From assembly GCF_040802235.1 (NCBI RefSeq), contig NC_133174.1, positions 140,111,213-140,175,212 on the forward strand: 64,000 nucleotides of DNA. Reading direction: 5' to 3'. A program made the translations under genes and the position numbers. Each line of letters starts with the position of its first letter. Positions within the stretch are counted from its first letter, which is position 1. Origin of the DNA: Manis javanica. Lineage: Eukaryota; Chordata; Mammalia; Pholidota; Manidae. The notes under the pieces are model-generated. The model was not told the origin of the DNA. It saw only the letters and a program-made list of their open reading frames with translations, and made no database searches. Below, in pieces: positions 9,997 through 19,806 of the stretch.

Positions 9997-12730
9997 CTAT
10001 CTGTTCAGTTCCTCTGCCCATTTTTTAATTGGATTATTTGCTTTTTGTTTGTTGAGGTGTGTGAGCTCTTTATATATTTTGGATGTCAACCCTTTATCGG
10101 ATCTGTCATTTATGAATATATTCTGTACGGTACTGTAGGGTACCTTCCATACTGTAGGGTACCTTTTTGTTCTATTGATGGTGTCCTTTGCTGTACAGAA
10201 GCTTTTCAGCTTGGTGTAGTCCCACTTGTTCGTTTTTGCTTTTGTTTCCCTTGCCCGGGGAGATATGTTCATGAAGATGTTGCTCATGTTTATGTCCAAG
10301 AGATTTTTGCCTATGTATTTTTCTAAGAGTTTTATGGTTTCATGACTTACATTCAAGTCTTTGATCCATTTCGAATTTACTTTTGTGTATGGGGTTAGAC
10401 AGTGATCCAGTTTCATTCTCTTACATGTAGCTGTCCAGTTTTGCCAGCACCATCTGTTGAAGAGACTGTCATTTCCCCATTGTATGTCCATGGCTCTTTT
10501 ATCGTATATTAATTGACCATATATGTTTGGGTTAATGTCTGGAGTCTGTATTCTGTTCCACTGGCCTGTGGCTCTGTTCTTGTGCCAGTACCAAACTGTC
10601 TTGATTACTGTGGCTTTGTAGTAGAGCTTGAAGTTAGGGAGAGAGATCCCCCCCACTTTATTCTTCCTTCTCAGGATTGCTTTGGCTATTTGGGGTCTTT
10701 GGTGTTTCAATATGAATTTTTGAACTATTTGTTCGAGTTCGTTGAAGAATGTTGTTGGTAATTTGATAGGGATTGCATCAAATCTGTATATTGCTTTGGG
10801 CAGGATGGCTATTTTGACGATATTAATTCTTCCTAGCCAAGAGCATGGGATGAGTTTCCATTTGTTAGTCTCCTCTTTAATTTCTCTTAAGAGTGTCTTA
10901 TAGTTGTCAGGGTATAGGTCTTTCACTTCTTTGGTTACGTTTATTCCTAGGTATTTTATTCTTTTTGATGTAATTGTGAATGGGATTGTTTTCCTGATTT
11001 CTCTTTCTATTAGTTCATTGTTAGTGTATAGGAAAGCCACAGATTTCTGTGTATTAACTTTGTATCCTGCAACTTTGCTGCATTCCGATATCACTTCTAG
11101 TAGTTTTGGAGTGGAGTCTTTAGGGTTTTTTATGTACAATATCATATCATCTGCAAATAGTGACAGTTTAACTTCTTCTTTACCAATCTGGATTCCTTGT
11201 ATTTCTTTGTTTTGTCTGATTGCCGTGGCTAGGACCTCCAGTACTATGTTGAATAACAGTGGGGAGAGTGGGCATCCCTGTCTTGTTCCTGATCTCAGAG
11301 GAAAAGCTTTCAGCTTCTTGCTGTTCAGTATGATGTTGGCTGTGGGTTTATCATATGTGGCCTTTATTATGTTGAGGTACTTGCCCTCTATACCCATTTT
11401 GTTGAGAGTTTTTATCATGAATGGATGTTGAATTTTGTCAGATGCTTTTTCAGCATCTATGGAGATGATCATGTGGTTTTTGTCCTTTCTGTTTATGTGG
11501 TGGATGAAGTTGATGGATTTTCTAATGTTGTACCATCCTTGTATCCCTGGGATGAATCCCACTTGGTCATGGTGTATGAGCCTTTTGATGTATTTTTGAA
11601 TTGGGTTTGCTAATATTTTGTTGAGTGTTTTTGCATCTGTGTTCATCAGGGATATTGGTCTGTAATTTTCTTTTTTGGTGGGGTCTTTGCCTGGTTTGGG
11701 TATTAGGGCGATGTTGGCTTCATAGAATGAGTTTGGGAGTATTCCGTCCTCTTCTATTTTTTGGGAAACTTTAAGGAGAATGGGTGTTATGTCTTCTCTG
11801 TATGTCTGATAAAATTCTGAGGTAAATCCATCTGGCCTGGGGGTTTTGTTCTTGGGTAGTTTTTTGATTACTGCTTCAATTTCTTTGCTTGTAATTGGTT
11901 TGTTTAGATTTTCTGTTTCTTCCTTGGTCAGTCTTGGAAGGTTGTATTTTTCTAGGAAGTTGTCCATTTCTTGTAGGTTTTCCAGCTTGTTAGCCGTCGT
12001 GATGTTTACTTTCTCATTTCTGATTCTGTTGATGTGTGTTGATTCTCTTTTTCTCTTAATAAGTCTGGCTAGAGGCTTATCTATTTTGTTTATTTTCTCA
12101 AAGAACCAGCTCTTGGTTTTACTGATTTTTTCTATTGTTTTATTCTTCTCAATTTTATTTATTTCTTCTCTGATCTTTATTATGTCCCTCCTTCTGCTGA
12201 CTTTAGGCCTCATTTGTTCTTTTTCCAATTTCGATAATTGTGACATTAGACTATTCATTTGGGTTTGTTCTTCCTTCTTTAAATATGCCTGGATTGCTAT
12301 ATACTTTCCTCTTAAGACTGCTTTCGCTGCATCCCACAGAAGTTGGGGCTTTGTGTTGTTGTTGTCATTTGTTTCCATATATTGCCTGATCTCTATTTTA
12401 ATTTGGTCGTTGATCCATTGATTATTTAGGAGCATGTTGTTAAACCTGCATGTGTTTGTGGACCTTTTTGCTTTCTTTGTACAATTTAGTTCTAGTTTTA
12501 TACGTTTGTGGTCTGAAAAGTTGGTTGGTAGAATTTCAATCTTTTTGAATTTATTGAGGCTCTTTTTGTGGCCTAGTATATGGTCTATTCTGGAGAATAT
12601 TCCATGTGCACTTGAGAAGAATGTGTATCCTGTTGCTTTTGGATGTAGAGTTCTGTAGCTGTCTATTAGGTCCATCTGTTCTAGTGTGTTGTTCAGTGCC
12701 TCTGTGTCCTTACTATTTTCTGTCTGGTGG
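9997..12730 (-). pseudogene. L1 ORF2, reverse transcriptase portion (broken frame 2)
   Basis: The continuation of ORF2p after the frameshift runs through the end of the endonuclease domain (TEYT-like [18 protein letters not shown]), the linker and the reverse transcriptase. RT motifs include [19 protein letters not shown] and the catalytic FADD ([10 protein letters not shown]). It ends at 9997 because a conserved Gln codon in the ..EELNRQFS.. segment has become TAG. The open frame itself starts at 12786, but L1 homology begins near 12720. Confidence 0.88.
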
Positions 12731-13220
12731 ATCTGTCCTCTGGAGTGAGTGGTGTGTTGAAGTCTCCTAAAATGAATGCATTGCATTCTGTTTCCTCCTT
12801 TAGTTCTGTTAGTATTTGTTTCACATATGCTGGTGCTCCTGTGTTGGGTGCATATATATTTAGAATGGTTATATCCTCTTGTTGGACTGAGCCCTTTATC
12901 ATTATGTAATGTCCTTCTTTATCTCTTGTTACTTTCTTTGTTTTGAAGTCTATTTTGTCTGATACTAGTACTGCAACACCTGCTTTTTTCTCCCTGTTGT
13001 TTGCATAAAATATGTTTTTCCATCCCTTGACTTTTAGTCTGTGCATGTCTTTGGGTTTGAGGTGAGTCTCTTGTAAGCAGCATATAGATGGGTCTTGCTT
13101 TTTTATCCATTCAGTGACTCTGTGTCTTTTGATTGGTGCATTCAGTCCATTTACATTTAGGGTGATTATCGATAGGTATGTACTTATTGCCATTGCAGCC
13201 TTTAGGTTCATGGTTACCAA
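12693..13220 (-). pseudogene. L1 ORF2, endonuclease portion (broken frame 1)
   Basis: This is the N-terminal apurinic/apyrimidinic-type endonuclease of L1 ORF2p. Visible motifs include TLNVNGLN, CCLQETH (catalytic Glu), YAPN and LGDFNTPL. The natural start is probably one of the Met codons within the first few residues. The frame runs out after the [15 protein letters not shown] segment, where a frameshift around 12700-12730 moves homology into another frame. Confidence 0.85.
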
Positions 13221-13503
13221 AGGTTCAAGGTTAACTTCTTTACTGTCTTAGAGTCTAACTTAACTCACTTAGTATGCTGTTACAAATACAATCTAAAGGT
13301 TCTTTTCTGTTTCTCCTCCTTTTTCTTCCTCCTCCATTCTTTATATATTAGGTATCATAGTCTGTACTTTTTGTCTATCCCTTGATTGACTTTGGGGATA
13401 GTTAATTTAATTTTGCATTTGCTTAGTAATTAGCTGTTCTACTTTCTTTACTGTAGTTTTATTACCTCTGGTGACAGCTATTCAACCTTAGGAACACTTC
13501 CAT

Positions 13504-14352
13504 CTATAGCAGTCCCTCCAAAATAGACTGTAGAGATGGTTTGTGGGAGGTAAATTCTGTCAGCTTTTGCTTATCTGGAAATTGTTTAATCCCTCCTTCA
13601 AATTTAAATGATAATCTTGCCGGATAAAGTAATCTTGGTTCCAGGCCCTTCTGCTTCATGGCATTAAATACATCATGCCACTCCCTTCTGGCCTGTAAGG
13701 TTTCTGCTGAGAAGTTTGATCGTAGCTTGATGGGCTTTCCTTTGTATGTGATCTTATTTCTGTCTCTGGCTGCTTTTAACAGTCTGTCCTTATCCTTGAT
13801 CTTTTCCATTTTAATTACTATGTGTCTTGGTGTTGTCTTCCTTGGGTCCCTTGTGTTGGGAGATCTGTGCACCTCCATGGCCTGAGAGACTATCTCCTTC
13901 CCCAGACTGGGGAAGTTTTCAGCAACTACCTCCTCAAAGACACTTTCTATCCCTTTCTCTCTCTCTTCTTCTGGTATCCCTGTAATGCGAATATTGTTCC
14001 GCTTGGATTGGTCACACAGTTCTCTCAATATTGTTTCATTCTTAGAGATCCTTTCTTCTCTCTGTGCTTCAGCTTCTTTGTATTCCTCTTCTCTAGATTC
14101 TATTTCATTTATCGTCTCCTCCACTGTATCCAACCTGCTTTTATTACCCTCCATCGTGCTCTTCAACGATTGGATGTCCGACCTGAATTCATTCCTGAGT
14201 TCTTGGATGTCTTTCCATACCTCCATTAGCATGTTGGTGATTTTTCTTTTGAAGTCCCTTTCAGGAAGAGTCACGAGGTCCATATCGTTTAAATCTTTCT
14301 CAGGAGTTGTATTAATAATTTTACTCTGGACAAGGTTCCTTTGGTGTTTCAT
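13504..14352 (-). CDS. L1 ORF1 protein (open, 282 aa)
   Basis: This is an L1 ORF1p-like RNA-binding chaperone, which forms trimers that coat L1 RNA. From residue ~40 to ~125 it is rich in charged heptads (coiled coil; for example ETINEIESREEEYKEAEAQRE). It then has the RRM-like core with RNNIRITGIPEEE near residue 117, and the basic C-terminal domain with LKAARDRNKITYKGKPIKL. The frame is uninterrupted. At 282 residues it is shorter than human ORF1p (338). It may be a genuine lineage form or may begin slightly upstream. It belongs to the surrounding L1 and is not a host gene. Confidence 0.85.
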   Translation of the reverse strand: MKHQRNLVQSKIINTTPEKDLNDMDLVTLPERDFKRKITNMLMEVWKDIQELRNEFRSDIQSLKSTMEGNKSRLDTVEETINEIESREEEYKEAEAQREERISKNETILRELCDQSKRNNIRITGIPEEEREKGIESVFEEVVAENFPSLGKEIVSQAMEVHRSPNTRDPRKTTPRHIVIKMEKIKDKDRLLKAARDRNKITYKGKPIKLRSNFSAETLQARREWHDVFNAMKQKGLEPRLLYPARLSFKFEGGIKQFPDKQKLTEFTSHKPSLQSILEGLL

Positions 14353-15002
14353 GTTTGTATATGGCGCCCTCTAGTGTCCAGAAGCTCTATTCTGGATCTG
14401 CTCAGCCCCTGAAGCAATGTCGGGGGTCAGAGGGGAGCGGTACTGGTGCCTGGGGGGAGGAAAGAGCTGTTCCCTGCTTCCCGGCTGCTGTGCCTGTTTC
14501 CACTGCCTGAGCCAGTGGGCCGGTCACACTGGTATAAGTTTTTGTCCCAGAGCAGCTGGATATGGATCCCTGCTTTCCACAAGCAGCCAGAATCCCAGTC
14601 TCCCCAGGAATTCTGCCTGTATAAACTTTCCAACCCAGTAGTCATGCGAGTCTCTTGGAAGCCACATGAAATGTAGGTTTGTGCTCCCAGAGCAGATCTC
14701 CGGAGCTAGGTATTCAGCAGTCCCAGGCCTTCCTCTTCCTCCCTGTTCCATTTGTCTTCCTCCCCGGGTGAGCTGGGGTGGGGGAGGGGCTTGGGTCCCG
14801 CAGAGCCGCAGCTCTGGTACTAGTCCGGTTCACTGAGGTCTGCTCTTTTCTCCAGGTGTGTGCAGTCTGACATTGTCCTCTTTCCTGTTGCTCTCTCAGG
14901 ATTAGTTGCGCCAACTATATTTTCTAATTGTATCCAGTTTTAGGAAGAGGCCTCTGTCCCTGTCATGCTGCCATCTTTAATCCTAATGGATGAGTTGCTG
15001 TC

Positions 15003-15260
15003 TAACCACACTCTTTTTTTTAATTTTATTTATTTATTTATTTATTTTTTGAGAGGGCATCTCTCATATTTATTGATCAAATGGTTGTTAACAATAAAAT
15101 TCTGTATAGGGGACTCAATGCACAATCATTAATCAACCCCAAGCCTAATTCTCAACAGTCTCCAATCTTCTGAAGCATAACAAACAAGTTCTTACATGGT
15201 GAACAAGTTCTTACATAGTGAATAAGTTCTTACATGGTGAACAGTAACCACACTCTTTTT
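15003..15260 (-). mobile_element. Short retroposed element with 16-bp target-site duplication
   Basis: The insert 15019-15244 is flanked by TAACCACACTCTTTTT at 15003-15018 and 15245-15260. Read on the minus strand it starts with three tandem ~23-bp units containing GTTCACCATGTAAGAACTT-like sequence, then carries an AATAAA (in GATCAATAAATATGAG) and ends in an (AAAT)n tail at 15019-15050. The tail and duplication show L1-style retroposition. I do not recognise the source family with certainty: it could be a 3' piece of a different L1 subfamily, a non-autonomous element or an LTR-derived transcript. It abuts the 5' duplication of the large L1. Confidence 0.8.
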
Positions 15261-15480
15261 GTTACCACAACAGAAAAAGGCAGAACGCCCCTTCATTACC
15301 ACCAGCCAGTTGGCAGGAGCACTGCCTTCCTCTGGCCTGCCACCACCGTTCCCAGGCGGGGTCGCAGCCTCTGCAGCGGAAATCCTGGGGACTTCGTCCT
15401 GCTGGCTCAGCTGGGGGGCCGAGGAGTGTTTTGCAAAAGCTGTTTATCTAAATTCCAAAGTAACAGTGGAGGCTGCCTCT

Positions 15481-15520
15481 CTTTTAAGCTCTTCTCCTTG
15501 ACTCCCACCTACGGTTGCAG
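15481..15520 (+). other. TMEM187: TMEM187 exon 2 splice acceptor
   Basis: A C/T-rich tract ends in GGTTGCAG directly before the ATG. The acceptor is inferred from its position and from the known two-exon structure of the gene. Confidence 0.65.
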
Positions 15521-16321
15521 ATGAAGCCTGAGTCAAGGCAGGCCCTCTTCCACGTGGCTGTGGCCAGCAGCCTCTGTGTGACCACTGTCTACACAGGTGT
15601 TTTTGAAGGTGTCGTCATCCAGGTGGGCTACGAGCACTATGCTGAAGCAGCGGTAGCCAGCCTCCCCACCTTTCTAGCCATGCCCTTCAACTCGCTCATT
15701 AACTTGGCCTACATGCTCCTGGGAGGGTACTGGCTGCGGAGGAAGGCCAGTGCCCCAGGGCACCCCGCAGCTGTGCAGAGGGCTCAGTACCTGAAGGATG
15801 TCTTCGCTGCCATGGCTCTGGTCTATGGCCCCGTTCAGTGGCTGCGCATTGGGGTGCAGACGCACTCTGCTGCTGTGCTGGACCAGTGGCTCACCTTGCC
15901 CATCTTCGCGTGGCCAGTGGCCTGGTGCCTCTACCTAGACAGGGGCTGGAAGCCCTGGCTGTTCCTCACCGTGGAGTGCCTCTCCCTGTGCAGTTACAGC
16001 CTTGCCTTGCTGCACCCCTATGGGTTTGAAGTTGTGCTGGGCATGCACATGGCAGCCGCAGTGAGCCTAGCCCTCCGTGCCCACAGGCGCTATGGCAGTG
16101 GCTCCTCAGGAATGTACTTGGCTTTGGGCATGCTTTCCTGCCTGGGCTTTGTGGTCCTCAAGCTGTGTGACCATCAGCTTGCGAGATGGCATCTCTTCCA
16201 GTGGCTCACCGGCCACTTCTGGTCCAAAGTCTGTGATGTGCTCCAGTTCCACTTTGCATTCTTATTTCTGACAAATGTCCACACTTGCCAAAGACGCGCT
16301 CCTGAGGGGAAGATGCATTAA
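15521..16321 (+). CDS. TMEM187: TMEM187, transmembrane protein 187 (266 aa)
   Basis: This is a multi-pass membrane protein of unknown function. It closely follows mammalian TMEM187 throughout, including QVGYEHYAEA, the FLAMPFNSL segment and the DQWLTLPIFAWPVAWCLYLDRGW stretch. Its C-terminal half holds LGFVVLKLCDHQLARW and HFWSKVCDVLQFHFAFLFL. Hydrophobic segments fall near residues 8-28, 50-72, 92-108, 120-138, 147-163, 168-187, 197-214 and 235-251, giving six to eight membrane passes. The whole CDS is in one exon, as in human. The ATG at 15521 follows a splice-acceptor-like pyrimidine tract ending in TTGCAG at 15520, so the coding exon probably starts exactly at the ATG. An upstream in-frame TTG (15515) is inside the acceptor and is not a start. 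No frame lesion is seen. The human protein is 261 residues, so the length is normal. The function is not established. Confidence 0.95.
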   Translation: MKPESRQALFHVAVASSLCVTTVYTGVFEGVVIQVGYEHYAEAAVASLPTFLAMPFNSLINLAYMLLGGYWLRRKASAPGHPAAVQRAQYLKDVFAAMALVYGPVQWLRIGVQTHSAAVLDQWLTLPIFAWPVAWCLYLDRGWKPWLFLTVECLSLCSYSLALLHPYGFEVVLGMHMAAAVSLALRAHRRYGSGSSGMYLALGMLSCLGFVVLKLCDHQLARWHLFQWLTGHFWSKVCDVLQFHFAFLFLTNVHTCQRRAPEGKMH

Positions 16322-16625
16322 ACTGAAAAGAAGCTACCTAGAAAGAGTGGCCCCCACCCTGCGACATCAAAATGGACTATCAGATGACATTCTGTCATCG
16401 GTGTTACATTTAAGATTTATGATGATGATATGATGGTTACATGGAAGATTGTCCTCTGAAGTTATAAGCTACAGAATTTAGGGGTGAAATGTTGTGCTCT
16501 ATGCAACTTGCTTTCAAAGAGAGTAAGCAAATATCTAGGTGCAAGGGAGGTGCTGGTGCCTTGTACTCTTATAACCTTTCTGTAGTTTTCAGTTTTTCAG
16601 AATAAAATGTTGGGGGGAAACGACC
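16322..16625 (+). other. TMEM187: TMEM187 3' UTR with polyadenylation signal
   Basis: AATAAA at 16601-16606 is the first canonical signal after the stop codon, with a G-rich downstream tract (TTGGGGGGAAA) at 16610-16620. The cleavage point is therefore near 16615-16630. Confidence 0.75.
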
Positions 16626-19294
16626 CCAAGAAATCCACCACTTCCAGTTGGAGAAAAAATGGTTGTCTACAGTAGCTCTGGGATTTCGGTGACAGCTGGG
16701 CAGGGTATCTTCTGGCCAGTGTGCCAGGCCTGGCAGTGGGGTTACCAGTGAGGTCCCCAGAAGTGACTGGGTTCAGGGACACCTTGTCACATTATACACA
16801 TGCCCAGCAGACTGATCAGGAAATTGGAAGGCCAGAACAATAGCTCACTGTGACATCTGTGACTGCCAGAACATCAGGTCACATGGAAGCCACGTCACCT
16901 CAGACCCTTTGTGAAACAAGGCAGGGTAGATCTAGATGAAGGAACACACACAAATGTCAAAAGCTGAATTCTCAACAGAATCTCTCTGGGTGATCCACTC
17001 ATAGAGCTGGGTGGGGCTTAGATATCCTTAGCTGCTAAGGTTACTGAACTGTCATGTGTCTGTCACCATTGGGGAGACCCAGAACATGGTCTGAGCAAGA
17101 CCTACATCCTTGTCACCCAGGTCCTTAGGAACCATGATCTCCTGATGGCATCTCAGGGTGGGGCCCTGGAATTGGCATGTACAAACCCCCTAGCAGATGA
17201 CATGTGTGAACCAGTGAGCCTGGGGGTGACTCTGGGACTGAAGAGATGCTGAGGATCCTGCCTTTGGGTCACCCCTGCAAACCCGTGAAGCCCAGCTACC
17301 CTTGGCATTCTTTCTTCCCACTTATTAATGTGTTCTTAGACACCTGTTTCATCCCGTCACCTGAAAGGTGTCTGGTCTTTAAAGACAAAGGTGAAGGCAG
17401 AGGAGAGAAGGATGCCCTGTCGTTGCTGAATGGCATCTCAGGGCGACCTGCCCTTCCTGGGCCCCTCTCCACAGAGCCTCATGGCAGCCAAGCCATCACC
17501 TGAAGAACGTGGTAGATGAGGGCCCATGAGCACTGCACCTCCCCCAGGGCGTGTGGGGGGAGTCGAGAGCAGAGGTGGTGTTCATTTGAGGAAACAGCTT
17601 TGTTCCATTACAGTCATCTCGGAGGCTTTGCACCCTAGAAGAGGAGAAAGGCTATGGGAGTCTCCAGAGAGGCTGCCCTTTCCCCAAAGAGGCCAGAGAG
17701 AAGGGAGGAAGGCGAGCTTCCTTCTTCATTCCATGCCTTTGAGCCACAAGCACCCATAACTTCTCTTTTCTTTCTACCAATACCTACATAATAAATAGCT
17801 CCGAGAACCTTCTGGTTTTCATTCTGTGCCTGTGTCAGGCTGGATGTCCACAGGAAACAGGTGGCATTCAGGGTGGTCTCATGGAGAACTGTGCACACTA
17901 CCTTGCAGGGCGGGCACTGGGAACCTCTACCACCCCTCGCCCTGGGGAGACTCCACCCAAAGGAAAGACTCACGTGGGAGAGACAGCGTGGGCGGGCGGA
18001 GACCTCCAGGAGCCCAGCCCCACTCTCTCCTGCCAGGCGCCCATCCAAGGTTGTCAGATGAAATACAGGATGACAAAATGTTCTGGTCCCTGTGGTGCCA
18101 TGAGACATGCTTATACTAAAAAATTGTTGTTCATTGTTTTTCTGAAATTCAGATTTAACTGGGTGTCCTGTCTTTATTTACTAAATTAGACAGCTCTACA
18201 TTGAGCTAACCCAATCAAAGCCAGAGGCCTGGAACCTTCTCTCTCTGCTCCCTCGTTCTGACCAGTGTTGCTCCAAGTGTGGCCAGCCTGAGCCATGCAG
18301 CTTCCTGAGTGCCCCCCCCAACTCTGGCCCTGGGGAGTCCTGGCTTCTGGGGCTGAGACCTCCCCCCACCTCAGCCCTGCCCCGGGGTTCAAGGGTGTCA
18401 GCAGTGTTTGAGATGCTGAGAAAAGGGGCTGGTGGCTGTGCCCACTCTGGGCACCCCGGGCTCTGCTCTGAGCTCTGCAGCCCTTTTGGCCACAGGGCGT
18501 CCGAGGGGTTCTTCTGCTCTGCCCCCTGCCCACCCCGTTTGTTCACTTATTGTCACTCTCCTCATATCCAACCTGCCCCGAGCAGCTGAGAAGGCAGTGG
18601 TCAACGGAGGGCTCCTCTCTGTGCATTTGGCCTAATGGGTTAGAGGGTCCAAAGCTGGGAGGGGTCTTAGAAACCATTATTTCACAGAAACAAACTCTAT
18701 AGAAGTTTGACTTGACTTAAAGTTGCAACACTGAGCATCTGAAACCTAGGCCCAGTGCCTTACTCTACCTCTCCCTGGAAGTGACAACAGTAGTGTCACT
18801 GCTGGGCCTCTCCCTGGCTTCCCCATACCATAGCTGCCTCTCATGAAGAGTTGTATTGGTTTGGCTCTGTGTAGGTTGCACAGACTCATCTGCAGGGAAC
18901 AGTGAGCCACCTGAGAGGACTGTCAGGGATCTGGTGGCCTCGTCCTAGGACATACACGGTGAGGGGTGCACATGCTGCCCCAGGCCTACTGTGTCTTTCG
19001 TGTGCATTGGTGATGTTCCTTGCTTGGCACGTGTTGTGCCGATGCCTCCCCAGCTTTCATTCAGTGCTACTAGAAACCCACTGACGTTCATACTTCACAT
19101 TTCTACCAGCAACAAGAGAGACCCCCCTAGACCCCCAACCACCAGCAAGGTGTTAGCCACTTTCTCAGTTTGCCAGTCTGATGGGGTCCAAGCAAGATGT
19201 CATTGTGACTGTACCTCACGTCCCTCCCCCTGTGCAGGTGTTGGAAGTTTGGGCTTGTTCATCAGTAAGTTGCTGGGCACTTTTTCTTCTCAAT
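16626..19294. other. Intergenic, no gene seen
   Basis: Anonymous single-copy and old degraded repeat sequence lies downstream of TMEM187. Short overlapping frames, such as those at 18186-18635 on both strands, mirror each other and carry no known protein. Confidence 0.5.
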
Positions 19295-19806
19295 TTGTAG
19301 GAGCTCTTTTTTTTTTATTAAGGTATCATTGATATACACTCTTAGGAAGGTTTCATATGAAAAACATTGTGGTTACTATGTTCACCTATATTATCGAGTC
19401 CCCCCCATACCCCATTGTAGTCACTGTCCATCAGCGTAGTAAGATGCCACAGAGTCACTACTTGTCTTCTCGGTGCTATGCTGCCTTCCCCGTGCCCCCC
19501 CTTACATTCTGTGTGCCAATCGCAATGCAGAGCACTCTGGGGTGCTGTGATTCTGCTGCTGTTTTGCTCCTTCAGTTTTTGCTTTGTTCTTATGCTCCAC
19601 AGATGAGTGAAATCATTTGGTATTTGTCTTTCTCCGCCTGGCTTATTTCACTGAGCATAATACCCTCTAGCTCCATCCATATTGTTGCAAACGGTAGGAT
19701 TTGTTTCTTTCTTATGGCTGAATAGTATTCCACTGTGTATATGTACCACAAGTTCTTTATCCATTCATCTCCTGATGGACACTTAGGGTGCTTGTAGGAG
19801 CTCTTT
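19295..19806 (-). mobile_element. 5'-truncated L1 insertion with 15-bp duplication
   Basis: The insert 19310-19791 is the 3' end of the same L1 family as the 9-15 kb element (last ORF2 residues plus 3' UTR, poly-T at the left). The flanking duplication TTGTAGGAGCTCTTT is perfect at 19295-19309 and 19792-19806. About 100 bases of the 3' UTR are missing relative to the longer copy. Confidence 0.9.

Larger units (their letters stand above)
8996..15003 (-). mobile_element. Near full-length LINE-1, antisense in TMEM187 intron 1
   Basis: The element runs from its 5' end at 14986 to a poly-A tail (poly-T on the plus strand) at about 9013-9075. It is about 5.97 kb. It is bracketed by a 17-bp target-site duplication with two mismatches: TGGATGATTTGCTTTCT at 8996-9012 and TGGATGAGTTGCTGTCT at 14987-15003. 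It has a 5' UTR of about 630 bp that begins with an AAGATGGC motif. It also has an open ORF1, a broken ORF2 and a 3' UTR of about 350 bp. L1 moves by target-primed reverse transcription. This copy cannot move itself because ORF2 has a frameshift and a nonsense codon. It lies about 520 bp upstream of the TMEM187 coding exon, in opposite orientation. Divergence between the duplications suggests moderate age. Confidence 0.93.

Noticed and set aside
15515-15520. Upstream in-frame TTG start for TMEM187
   Set aside because: It lies within the splice acceptor (TTGCAG); mammalian TMEM187 starts at the following ATG.
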